Below are positions 51,824 to 62,820 of a DNA stretch of 64,000 nt, piece by piece. The first letter of the stretch is position 1; the number at the start of each line of letters is the position of its first letter. This stretch comes from Turnera subulata (lineage: Eukaryota; Streptophyta; Magnoliopsida; Malpighiales; Passifloraceae), in contig JAKUCV010001633.1 in NCBI GenBank assembly GCA_028386065.3, positions 41,973-105,972 of the forward strand, given 5' to 3'. The notes beneath the pieces are model-generated. The model saw only the letters and a program-made list of their open reading frames with translations. It did not search any database and was not told where the DNA came from. The translations under genes and the position numbers were made by a program.

Positions 51824-54110
51824 GGGTTAATTACAATTTGACCCCTTGAATTTCATTTCAATTTTCACTCACCACCTGAATTTTTTTTCATCAACTCACC
51901 ACCTGAATTCTATGATTTCTGCAATCAAGCTGATCCATTTGGTAAAATTAGATTTCCGTCTATAGATAACGTGAGATGGCTAGTTGCAAAAATTTAAAAA
52001 AAACAATATACATGGATGAATAAAAAATTATATTAAAATAGATAATAATGCTCCAAACCTTCTTAACCACGAATCCTTACTATTTTTGGTCAAAAATAAA
52101 ACAAATTATATCAAGAAAAAATAAAGAAAAAACTTCATTATCACCGCCGTCTCCTGTCTTCTCCCTCTCTTCCCTCTCCCTCCCCTCACCACGCCCACCT
52201 CCTCCGCCGCCCCTGAACTACCACGGTGGAGAAGAAAATCAATCTTCTCTCCCCGTCCAAATTCCCAACAACACCCAAATGGCTGGCCTGTAAATAGCAA
52301 AATTACAAGAGAAGGAAAAAAAAGGACTGCAACTGAACTGTTGACGGCAACAGTGTCAATGGCAGCTGTGATAATCCACCTTGGCTCCCTCCACCAATGA
52401 TATTTTTCTATCTATTTCTATTTACAATTTTCCTTTTTTTCTTGTTTTCCCATTTTCCTTTTTTATATTACCCAATTTTGCTTTCTTACTTCAAAATGAG
52501 AGAAAAAAAAAGGAAATATGATAAAAACTAGGCCTGAGCAAATTAACTGTACCGTTCGTGCCATACCGATACTGACCCAAAACCGACGGTATCGGTACGG
52601 AAAAGGAAAAGTTTTAGGGCCATCCATTGAAGTCATGCCGTACCGATAGACTGGGTAAAAATAATCGGTTGAGAGGGCATTATACCGTCGGTTTACGGCA
52701 TGTACCGATACCGACCCCAAAAACAAAAATACCCAACCCAAGTTTTAAAAAGCCCAAATTTCAACCCTGACATTTTGAAAAAAAGGAACAAGCCCACCTT
52801 GCCAAGCCCACCCTACCAAACCCACATCCTCTCATAAACCCTACAATTCTAATTTCGCTCTTCTCTCTCCCCTGTGCCGCTGCATACGCCACTCCTCCCC
52901 TCTCTCTTTCTCTCATATTTTTCCACCCTCACCATCGCGACCTCCTTCATGTTCTTCCCATGATCATCATCTTCATACCACTCTCTCACTCACCCTCTTT
53001 TTTTTCTTTTCTCCCACTCACCCTCTCTTTCCCATTTTCAATCCTCACGCCGCTCCCCTCCATCTCTTTTCTTAGTCTCCTGTTGGATTGTTGCTATTAT
53101 GATGAAAATTAGTCATGGTAGGCTACTGGGTTTGATTTTTTTACTGGTTTTGGGATGTTAATGAAGATTGATTTTTTTGGATTTTTTTTGGTATGGAGAA
53201 CGATGCTTTTTGTGGGCATGAAGTTGTGTTGTTCGGTTGGTAAGCATACCGACCGAACCGACGTCGGTATTGGTCGGTGTGATACCGATCGGTTAAATAT
53301 GAAAGGCGGCACGACATCGGTCGGAATTTAGAGTCCTCGGAAAAGTCGGTATATTGAGCAATGACGATTTGCTCACCCCAAATAAAAACAATCGGGAGGA
53401 AGAGGATAAGGAGAGAAAATTAAATTTTTGGTGTTAAAAGATTATCCTAACTTTTAGTTTAGATGGATTTTACAAGATCTCCAAAATCTCCTCTCATTGT
53501 GTTGGGGATAGATTATCCTTCAAATAAAAGGGGAGAGTGTTGCCCTTATGGAGGGACTCTTGCTATGGGTGGTGGAGAAGGCGAGACCATCGATTCCTTC
53601 GTCATCATTGTGTGCAAATCCATTGTTCTCTTTTCCTTCTTCTTCCCTTCTTCTCCCTCCCAATATTTATATACAGCAACACTTACATATGTTTTGAGGA
53701 ATCAGGGTGACAAATTTTTGTCATGATTTATGGTTTGATTTGTTTTAGAGTTGCAGAGGCCTTGGATTAGAAAAAAAAAAAAAAGATGTGGAGCTGCTTT
53801 GTTCAGTGGTTCCGTCGAGGGACATGGTGAAGAATTCTTTTTTTTTTTTCTTTTGTGTAAAAATTTGCCCTTTTCATTCTTACTTGTAAAAGGAAAAAAA
53901 TTACTTTTTCCCATTTTTGATGGACTTGATCATGCCACGTGGCATGCATCCGTGTCTCCCGTTAATCCAACAAACGGAATCATGCATGAATGAGACGGAA
54001 CCACTTAATTGAAATAAATTAAGAATACAGGTGGTGAATTGCTGAAAAAAAAATTCAGGTGGTGAGTCAAAATTAAACTGGAATTCAGGAGGTCAAAATG
54101 TAATTAATTC
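51824..54110. mobile_element. Mutator-like non-autonomous element with nested hAT-like element
   Basis: TIRs GGGTTAATTACAATTTGACC and (reverse complement of the right end) GAATTAATTACATTTTGACC extend inward through CTCACCACCTGAATTTTTTT. 10 bp flanks TTTACGTGGC (51814-51823) and TTCACATGGC (54111-54120) match at 8 of 10. 2,287 bp, of which 853 bp is the nested hAT-like element plus 8 bp duplication. No transposase. CT-rich stretch with Pro/Ser codons at 52140-52260. Confidence 0.78.
52529..53381. mobile_element. hAT-like non-autonomous element, 8 bp TSD
   Basis: Perfect 8 bp duplication ATAAAAAC (52521-52528 and 53382-53389). Terminal inverted repeats are TAGGCCTGAGCAAAT, and TTGGGGTGAGCAAAT at the other end (12 of 15). 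853 bp, no transposase. The subterminal regions carry repeated inverted CGGTATCGGTACGG-like motifs (52565-52720 and 53240-53350), as is common in hAT elements. Confidence 0.87.
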
Positions 54111-54120
54111 TTCACATGGC

Positions 54121-56487
54121 TTATGTTTTATCTATACTATCTACAAAACCATGAAGACAGAAAAACAGAGAAATATGCAAAATTACTAAAATGTTCTTTT
54201 TTTCTTTTTTCATGAGCTTTAACATAATTAGAATTAGAATTATTTTATTAAATACTTAGTTAAAATATATATACTCGGTTACTTTAACGGCAAAAGGAAT
54301 ACAACTCCAACTTGGAACAAATTTATATGACTTGTAATAAAAAAAATAATAAAACAAATTACACAAAGCATGAAGATAGAAAAATAGCAAAACAAAACTA
54401 CTAAAATACCATTTTTTTCTTTTTCCATGAGTATTAACATAATTAGAATCAGAATTATTTTCTTAAATACATAATTAGAATATATATAATTGGTTACTTT
54501 AACGTCAAAAAGAATACAACTCCAACTTGGAACAGATTTGTATGACTTATAATAAAAAAATTACATACAACAACAAATAAGAAACTATATGAAATTGTAG
54601 AAAAAAACAAAAAAAAAGTAGAATAGTTAATGAAAACTACCAACAAAAAAAAATTACAAAAAAATATAAAATTTAAAATATCAAGGAATTAACAAATATT
54701 ATTTTTTGGTACACATTAACAAATATTATTAACAATAATTGATTTATAAATTTTAACTCTAATACAAAAATTAATTCTAAACAATTCGTATCGGTTTGTC
54801 TATATTGTAAAAACATCGTGGTCTACATTATATATAAGTTCTTATCAAGATAATGATTAATATATAAGTCTTTATTTGTATTTTCAAAACAATTACCAAG
54901 AATTACGAAGAACAATAATTATTGGAAAAAATAGAACTATGGGGAACAATAATTAAAGAGTCAGCAAATTATGAACAAGAATAAACAAAGAACAATAGTT
55001 ACTGGAAAACAATAGAACTATGACAAAGAACAATCGAAGAGTCAATGATAACTATAAATATGAACAACATCTACGAAATAGAATAATCATGGAGAAGAAA
55101 AATTGCAAGAATTCATGGCAGATGTATTTCTAATAGAAAAATTATTGAGAAAAAATGTTTTACAAATTCCTATTCTAATAAAAAAATCAATTCTAAACAA
55201 TATGTTTCTGGTTGTTCAAAATATGAAAAAAAATCATTGTCTAAATTATATATAAGTTCTTCTCAAGTTAAAGATTAATGTATAAGTCTTTATTTATATT
55301 TTCTCAATAGCTATGAAGAATTATAAAAAATAATAATGTTTGAAAAAACTATAGAAATATGGAGAAGAACATTTTGAGAGTCAGTGAAAACTATGAACAA
55401 AAACAACTTCTACAAAAAAAATTATCATAAAGAGGAATAATCACAAGAACTTATAACATATGTGTTTGTAATTTTTTATCAACAAAAACGATGAAGAAAA
55501 AAAATTGAAGAATAGTCCAATAGTAAAAAAAGCAACGACTATAAAAAAATAATAAAAAATAAAAACATAATTTAATAATGCCCTTAATTGGTAATAAAAT
55601 TTAATAAATAAAATTATATAATTTAGAATATCAAAGAATTAAAAAATATGATTGATAATAATCAATTTATAGATTCTTATTCTATTACAAAAACTAATTC
55701 TAAACTATTTCGTTTATCTATATTATGAAAAAAAATATCTACATTATATATATGTCCACAACAAGAAAATAACTAATATATAAATATTTATTTATATTTT
55801 TCAACTACTATCAATCATTAAGAAAAATAATAATTACTGAAAAATAATAAAACTATGAAGAATATCAATTGAAGAGTCAGCGAAAACTATAAACTTAAAT
55901 TATGTCTATCAGAAAGTATAATAATTAAGAAGAATAGTTACAAGATCTCATGGCACATGTGTTTGTAATTTATTTTCAATGAGAATTATGGCGAAAAAAA
56001 ATCGAAAAATACTTGAATTGAAAACGAAAACTATGAACAAGAATAATGATTACGAAAAAAAAATAATAAAAAAATTATAATATAACTTAATAATCCCCTC
56101 CATTAATAAGATAAATTAATAATAAAAATTATATAATTTAGAATATAAAAGAATTACCAAATATCATTAACAATAACCGATTTATAAATTCCTATTCTAA
56201 TGCAAAATCTAATTATAAATAATTCGTTTGTCTAGATTATGAAAAAAATATTTGTGTACATTACACATAAATCCTTATAACGATGATGAATAATATATAA
56301 GTATTTATTTATATTTTCTCAACAATAACCAAAAATTGTGAATAACAATAATTATTTTAAATAATAGAACTACGAAAAGAACAGCCGAAAAGTTAGCAAA
56401 AACCAGGAAAAAAATACATTTTCCCAATAGAATAATCATCAAGAAGAACAATTACAGGAGTTCATGTAAGAAGAACTATGGAGAAGA
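54121..56487. repeat. very A+T-rich degenerate tandem repeats
   Basis: Two diverged ~205 bp units (about 54142-54345 and 54350-54560; both with AATACAACTCCAACTTGGAA). Then about four diverged ~420-520 bp units marked by TATATAAGTYCTTATCAAG-like sequence (54831, 55250, 55746, 56266) and TTATATAATTTAGAATAT (55616, 56128). No gene. The start TCTATACTATCTACAAAACC is Helitron-like, but no clear Helitron end (CTRR with hairpin) was found before the next LTR at 56488. Confidence 0.65.
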
Positions 56488-59216
56488 TGAAGCGCCCCGA
56501 CCCGTATTTACCGTAACACAGTAAACACGTGCCGAAACTATTCATATTGATAGAACAGACAGTATATCGTGCAAATATTATACATCAGCAAACTATTAAA
56601 TACAACTGTCACCCATACTCGGGGACCATTATTCAATCCAAACACAGTACTCAACAGCAGCAGCAGATAGTATCAGTAATATAAGCATCACAAGAAAAAC
56701 AGTATCACGACATCATATACCACACAGCAGCGGAATTGTAATACAGCATTATATGCAATAGAACAGCAGCGGAAGGCTTTATGCACATGCAGCGGAGGCA
56801 TGGATCCGGAGTCAGGTGGAGAAGAAAGCAGCAGCCATCGAACATCGTACCTGAACTACAAAACAACTTAACCTACGGGATGATACCCCGCAGGCGAGGG
56901 GTGAGTCCGAAGTGCTCACCGACGAAGGATAAACAGTGATATACAAGCAACCGTAATACTTAAAAGCATTCACACACAAGCAATAACATATCTCAACAAA
57001 CTGAGCCAAGACCAAAAGAATATTTATTATTATTACCAATTTTATCTTTCGGGCCCCCGTCACTGGACAAGCTAGGGTCGTACATGGTTATCAATTAATT
57101 CCAGATGCTAGGTCAAGAGCCAATCCACATCTCAAAACCCGGATATTTGGTATATCCAAACCACTGGGTATTCGGTATACCCCAACCTCAGGCAACATGC
57201 CAACCGGATATTTGGTATATCCGAACCACTGGGTATTTGGTATACCCTAACCACAGGCAATAAGCCAAACAGATATTCGGTATATCCGAACCACTGGGTA
57301 TTTGGTATACCCTAACCACAGGCAAAAAACCAAATGGATATTCGGTATATCCGAACCACTGGGTATTTGGTATACCCTAACCACAGGCAACAAGCCAAAC
57401 AAACCAAGTAACCGACCATAGCATCTCAAAATTAATTTTCAAACCATCGGGTCGTACCACTACTTTCCACATGACAATTATATCATCATTTCAAACCAAT
57501 TCCAATTTCAAATTCCAATTTCCTTTTCTCAATTTTTCACAGTCAATAGTTCAACATCAATCTCAGCATACTATCCACAAAATCATTATCACAACCCAAT
57601 GGCAACAATAATATCCACAGCAGATAAGCAGTCAACAATCAACAATTCAGCAGTTCAATCGAACAACAAAGCACACAAGGTATTACAGCAAATTCCAAGT
57701 TCGGTTCCTCAGCAAATTGCTCGTTATCAACTCCTATATCAATCAAATAATATGCACACATAAGGTGGTATACAAATGCCATGCTAATACTGTGTACCGA
57801 AAATAAATACTGACTCGGCTCGGTTACTTCCCCGGATTAATTTTTCCATTACCATCATCATTTACCATTTACTTCAAGTGCCAAAATACCATTTTATACT
57901 TAGATTTATACCCGGATATTATTCCGGTATTTTATTACCTTGATAATTTCCTTTCCAAAATTATTTTCTCAAAATAATTAATTTTTTCCGCAATTAAATC
58001 AAAGTAAATAGATTATTTCAAATTCCATATTATTCCCAGAATTATTTTCCCCAAATATACATCCTTTTATTATTTTCCTAGTATTTAATTTCTATTTTCC
58101 AAATTTCATTTTCTTTCTATTTCTTTTTTTTATTAAATCGGACTGGGCCCAAGGGTTAGGCCTGGCCCAACGCAGAACCCAGGCCCAGGCATGTAGTCCA
58201 CGCCCGGCCCAGACTCGCGCCAGCCCAACCCCAGCTGCACCCAGCCCAAGCCCAACTAATTCAACCCAAACCATGGCAGCCCAATCCTAACCCCGACCCG
58301 TCACGCAGAAACGGGTCGAGCTTGACCCATCCATGACCCATCCGGGTCTGCTCACCTGCAACGACAGGACGGCGGTGCGAGGATACGTCTGCAGGCGGAA
58401 GGCGACGAAGGCTCGGGCGCGTCTGTGGAGAGGGGCGAGGGAAGAGGCGTCGAGGGGAAGAAGGGAAGGATAGCGACGGACACTCCCCGTCCTACGATGA
58501 CAGCAACTAGAGGAAGGAGAAGGAGAGGCAGGGGAGGTGTTAGCTCGGGCGGCGGCAGTTGCAGGTGGTGGCCGGTGGTGTTCACGGGAGGAGGAAGAAA
58601 AGAAGAAGGAAGGATGGGTTGTGTGGGCTTTGCTCAAAACGACAGCGTGTAGGCTGTGGTGTGTGGTTGCTTTTGTTTTTTACTTTTTTTTTCTTTTTTT
58701 TTTTTCTGGTTTGGAGATGAAGGAGGACACTAGTTTTTTTGTTGAAACGCAGGGAAGAATTGGGGCTATGGGTATTAGGCAGAAGGAAGGTTGGTGATGG
58801 TGTACTGGGAAGGCATGAGGAATACAGCTATACAGGCATACAAATCCACTGGTAAGTCACAGGCTGAATAGGAAAAAGGCGGCTGATAGTTGAGCTTCAA
58901 TTATGCAGTTACTATGCTGCATGTGAAGTGTAACCCACCTGGACCAGAAAATATCCTTTATACCCACTTTTCTTATTTCTAGTCCGTTAACTCGAGGGTA
59001 AACCTAGCTTTTCCGAAGATTCCCGAACCCGAAAAAATCCCAACTTTGGTCAGTAAAATCCGCAGAAAAATCTCGAACGTGGGACAAGGCTCGGTTTCGG
59101 AATCCAATGATCAATTTACCACAATTTAATTACCCAAGATTAAAATCAATGGTAAATTACTGTAATTTAACTTAAACAGTCCCGGTAAAAATGAAATTTT
59201 TACCTGGGCTGTTACA
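56488..59216 (-). repeat. 3' LTR with 65 bp minisatellite
   Basis: On the minus strand it starts TGTAACAGCCCAGGTAAA and ends CGGGGCGCTTCA; 2,729 bp. The partner starts at 62821. Contains the 4 x 65 bp array 57141-57400. A G+C-rich stretch at 58140-58620 may be the U3/R promoter region. ORFs 58287-58797 there are not genes. Confidence 0.88.
57141..57400. repeat. 65 bp tandem array, 4 units
   Basis: Units begin at 57141, 57206, 57271 and 57336. Each has two palindromes, GGATATTCGGTATATCC and GGGTATTTGGTATACCC, then CACAGGCAA. The partner LTR has three units (63474-63668). Confidence 0.92.
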
Positions 59217-59252
59217 GCCTACCCACCTTAAAAAGAATTTCGTCCCCGAAAT

Positions 59253-59747
59253 TCACTCCGAAGCTGTGAACAGGTGTGGATACTGAGAACGCATATGTTC
59301 CTCGACTTCCCACGTAGACTCGTTCGCAGAGTGCTTGCTCCACTTAAACTTTACCATCGGAATAACCCTGTTCCTCAACTGCCTGACCTCTCGGGCTAGA
59401 ATCTGCTCTAGCGTCTCCGTATACGTAAGGTCTTCTGCGACCTCAACCTCTGCTGTAGTAACCACGTGGCTCGGATCTGATCTGTACCTCCTCAACACGG
59501 AGACATGGAACACGTCATGAATCCGTGACAATTCCTCTGGTAGAGATAATCTGTACGCCAAGGGTCCAACCCTTTCCACAATTTCATACGGCCTGATGTA
59601 CCTGGGACTCAGCTTCCCTCTTTTCCCGAATCTGATTACTCCCTTCCAAGGCGCAACTCGGAGGAAAACTCTTTCTCCCACCTGGTACTCCATCTCACGA
59701 CGATGCTTATCGGCATAGCTCTTCTGTCGGTCCTGTGCTGCTTTCAT
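59253..59747 (-). pseudogene. gypsy integrase C-terminus with chromodomain-like end
   Basis: 164 codons after TAG 59751-59753. DRQKSYADKHRREMEYQVG, KLSPRYIRPYEIVERVG (GPY with Gly replaced by Arg), HDVFHVSVLRRYRSDPSH, then KFKWSKHSANESTWEVEEHM, the chromodomain-like end, complete to YPHLF. The stop is 36 bp from the LTR, with purine-rich AAGGTGGGTAGGC between. Confidence 0.87.
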
Positions 59748-59750
59748 ACT

Positions 59751-60431
59751 CTACTTAACTGTCTGAATCTTGTCAACTGTCTGCTGAAGCAAATCTGGAC
59801 CAACGATCAAACGAAGACTTTCTTCATCCCAACAAACTGGAGTTCGGCACTTCCTTCCGTAAAGAGCTTCCAACGGTGGCATGCCAATACTGGAATGATA
59901 ACTATTGTTGTACGCAAACTCCGCTAAAGGCAAATACTGGTCCCAACTCCCACTGAAGTTAAGAGCACAAGCCCTTAGCATGTCTTCCAGTGTCTGAATA
60001 GTCCTCTCTGACTGTCCGTCTGTCTGAGGATGAAACGCGGTACTGAAACTCAGCTTCGTACCCAAAGCTGCTTGCAGACTCTTCCAGAACCGTGATGTGA
60101 ACCTCGGATCTCTGTCTGAGACTATGGATATAGGGATTCCATGTAGCCTCACAATCTCTGCAACATACTGCTTTGCCAACTTGTCCAAGGTATCTGTCTG
60201 TCGAATGGGAAGAAAATGAGCTGACTTTGTAAGTCGGTCAACGATAACCCAGATAGCATCATGCTGTCTCAGAGTCAATGGTAATCTGACCACAAAATCC
60301 ATAGTGATCATCTCCCATTTCCATTCTGGCACTGACAAAGATCTCATCTTCCCAGCTGGAGCCTGATGCTCAGTTTTCACTTGCTGGCAGGTGATGCACT
60401 TAGCAACATACTCAGCTACGTCTTTCTTCAT
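59751..60431 (-). pseudogene. gypsy integrase core (intact DDE)
   Basis: 226 codons between stops. [12 protein letters not shown] (zinc finger), D45 (ITMDFVVRLP), D106 (VSDRDPRFTSRFW) and E142 (DGQSERTIQ) are present. It ends at TAG 59751-59753, where Gln would fit a CAG-to-TAG change. Upstream stop TGA 60441-60443 replaces a Trp codon. The frame is shared with 60441-60935 and 59253-59747. Confidence 0.88.
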
Positions 60432-60440
60432 GCGCGGCCA

Positions 60441-60935
60441 TCAATAATGACTCCTCAAATTCTGATACATCTTGGTGATCCCGGGATGCATAGCATACGG
60501 TGTCATGTGTCCCGCTTTTATAATCTGACTGCGCAGGTCACCAATACTGGGTACACATAGACACTTCCCTAACATCAGTGCACTATCCTCGGTTATATGG
60601 AACTTATCTTCCTTTCCACTGCGGACTACTTCCTTCAGCTTGATCAGGTCGGGATCTCCTTCTTGTAACTCCACAATCCAGCCCCTCAGGTTAGACTTAA
60701 CTTCAATATGTGTCAACAAAGCTCCTGTCTCATCAACTGACAAGTCAACTCCCATCTTCCTTAACTCGATAAGAGAGGATATCGAGTAGGTCGTGGAAGC
60801 ATTTTCTGGTTGTCTCCGGCTCAAGGCATCAGCTACAACGTTAGCTTTTCCAGGGTGATACTCAATAGTACAGTCATAATCATTCAGCAACTCAACCCAA
60901 CGTCTCTGTCGCAAGTTGAGCTCCTTCTGAGTCAT
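60441..60935 (-). pseudogene. gypsy RNase H C-terminus and integrase zinc region
   Basis: 164 codons: [37 protein letters not shown], then a linker and [20 protein letters not shown] (HH of HHCC). Ends at TGA 60441-60443 within the sequence SHY-stop-WPRM, TGG-to-TGA type. It joins in frame to RNase H sequence of 60975-62600 across TGA 60975-60977. Confidence 0.87.
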
Positions 60936-60974
60936 AATGTACTTGAGACTCTTATGATCTGTGAAAATCCGGCA

Positions 60975-62600
60975 TCACTCTCCAAACAGATAATGTCGCC
61001 AGATCTTCAAAGCAAGGATCACTGTGGCCATCTCTAGATCATGTGTCGGATAGTTCTTCTCATGTGGCCTCAACTGTCTCGAAGCATAGGCAATCACCCG
61101 ACCTTCTTGCATCAGAACTGCTCCCAAACCAAGACCTGAAGCATCACAAAATAACACGTACTCCACCCCTGGCTTAGGTACTGTCAAAACTGGTGCTGAT
61201 GTCAACTTCTTCTTAAGTTCATCAAAACTCTTCTGGCAGGCATCACTCCGTACAAATGCTTGGTCTTTCTTTAATAGCATGGTCAAAGGACTAGCTATCA
61301 AAGAGAAACCCTCGATGAACCTCCGATAATATCCTGCAAGGCCAAGAAAACTCCTGACTTTTGGTATCGTCTTGGGCGGCTCCCACTCTAGAACAGCTTT
61401 TACTTTGGTAGGATCAACCTTAATCCCATCCCCGGATACAACATGTCCAAGGAATGCAACTTCCTCAAGCCAGAACTCGCACTTGCTGAACTTGGAATAC
61501 AGCTCTTTCTTTCGCAACCTCTGCAGCACTACCCTCAGGTGCTCTTCATGTTCTTCCCTGTTCTTGGAATATATCAGAATATCATCAATGAAGACTACCA
61601 CGAACTTATCCAAGAACTCGTTCAGGACCAAGTGCATCAAGCACATGAAAACTGCAGGTGCATTGGTCAAACCAAAAGGAACCACTGTGAACTCAAAGTG
61701 ACCATACCGAGTGCGGAAGGCTGTCTTCGGTATGTCCTTCACTGCAATCTTGACTTGGTGATATCCAGACCGAAGATCAATCTTGGAAAACTCGGTAGCT
61801 CCTTGTAACTGATCGAAAAGATCATCAATCCTGGGAAGCGGATACTTGTTCTTCACCGTCACTTTGTTCAACTGGCAGTAGTCCACACACATGCGCAAAC
61901 TACCATCCTTCTTCTTCACAAAGAGGACTAGTGATCCCCAAGGTGAAGTACTAGGTCTGATGAAACCCTTCTCAAGCAACTCATCCAACTGCTTCTTCAA
62001 CTCCTGAAGTTCTGTCGGTGCCATCCGATATGGTGCCATCGAGATGGGCGTCACTCCTGGCATCAAGTCGATAGTGTACTGAACTTCTCTGTCAGGTGGC
62101 AATCCTGGCAAATCCTCTGGAAACACATCTGGAAACTCTCTGACAACTATGATGTCTCCCAAAACTGGAGTCTGAACGTCTTCGCCCTTGGCATGAGTCA
62201 ACAAGGCTTCTGGACCATGTGGCTTCATTCCAACATCCTGGTTAGTAGAGATACTACATGCAGTAGCAACTATCCCAATGCCTGTCAACAGAACTTGTTG
62301 TCCACCATCGGAAGTCAACAACACTTCCTTGGTTCGACAGTTTACCAAAGCACTGTACCTCGACAACCAATCCATCCCCAGAATAATATCGAAACCTCCC
62401 ACGTTCATCACAACCAACCATGCAAGAAAGACCTCATTATCGTACGAAAGAGAAACGTCTCTGCACACATGGGTTAACCTGACCACTATACCCGCAGGTA
62501 ACCTAACCCTCATCGGACAAGTTAAGTTTTCTTCCGTACAGTTATGTTGTGTTCCAAAACTTTGCGCGACAAAAGAATACGTAGCACCAGGATCAATCAA
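60975..62600 (-). pseudogene. gypsy protease, reverse transcriptase and RNase H (start)
   Basis: 541 codons. It opens at the protease active site, [16 protein letters not shown] (D-P-G, not D-S-G), then [20 protein letters not shown] from ~185: [14 protein letters not shown] block, [40 protein letters not shown], catalytic [24 protein letters not shown]. RNase H begins with [18 protein letters not shown] and stops at TGA 60975-60977 (Arg CGA likely). RT catalytic residues look intact. Upstream of the Met only ~20 readable codons remain before unrelated leader, so gag and the protease N-terminus are gone. Confidence 0.9.
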
Positions 62601-62807
62601 AGTATAAGCAGTACTACCAAAGACTGTAAAAGTACCTGCTGTGACATCGGCATTCTAGGTGACCTCCAGCATGCTGATTCCCTCCAACCGGATCCATTCG
62701 TACCTTATATGAGAATGTATATGTATGCATATCATGTCATGTCAAATCTTATGCATAAACAAACAGTCAAGCAACCACAGTTATGTCCCTAATGACCTAC
62801 TGCCTGC

Positions 62808-62820
62808 TCCGCTACCAAAC
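62808..62820 (-). promoter_or_regulatory. primer-binding site TTTGGTAGCGGAGC type
   Basis: The minus strand reads GTTTGGTAGCGGAGC right after the 5' LTR. Same sequence as at 28047 and 44261. Confidence 0.75.

Noticed and set aside
54130..56487. Helitron
   Set aside because: The start is suggestive, but no CTRR end with preceding hairpin and no Rep/helicase sequence was seen.
57141..57400. possible CRISPR array
   Set aside because: Contiguous 65 bp tandem units with no unique spacers, in plant LTR sequence.
58287..58797. overlapping ORFs in a G+C-rich stretch
   Set aside because: Within the LTR; opposite-strand frames of the same low-complexity sequence with no domain.
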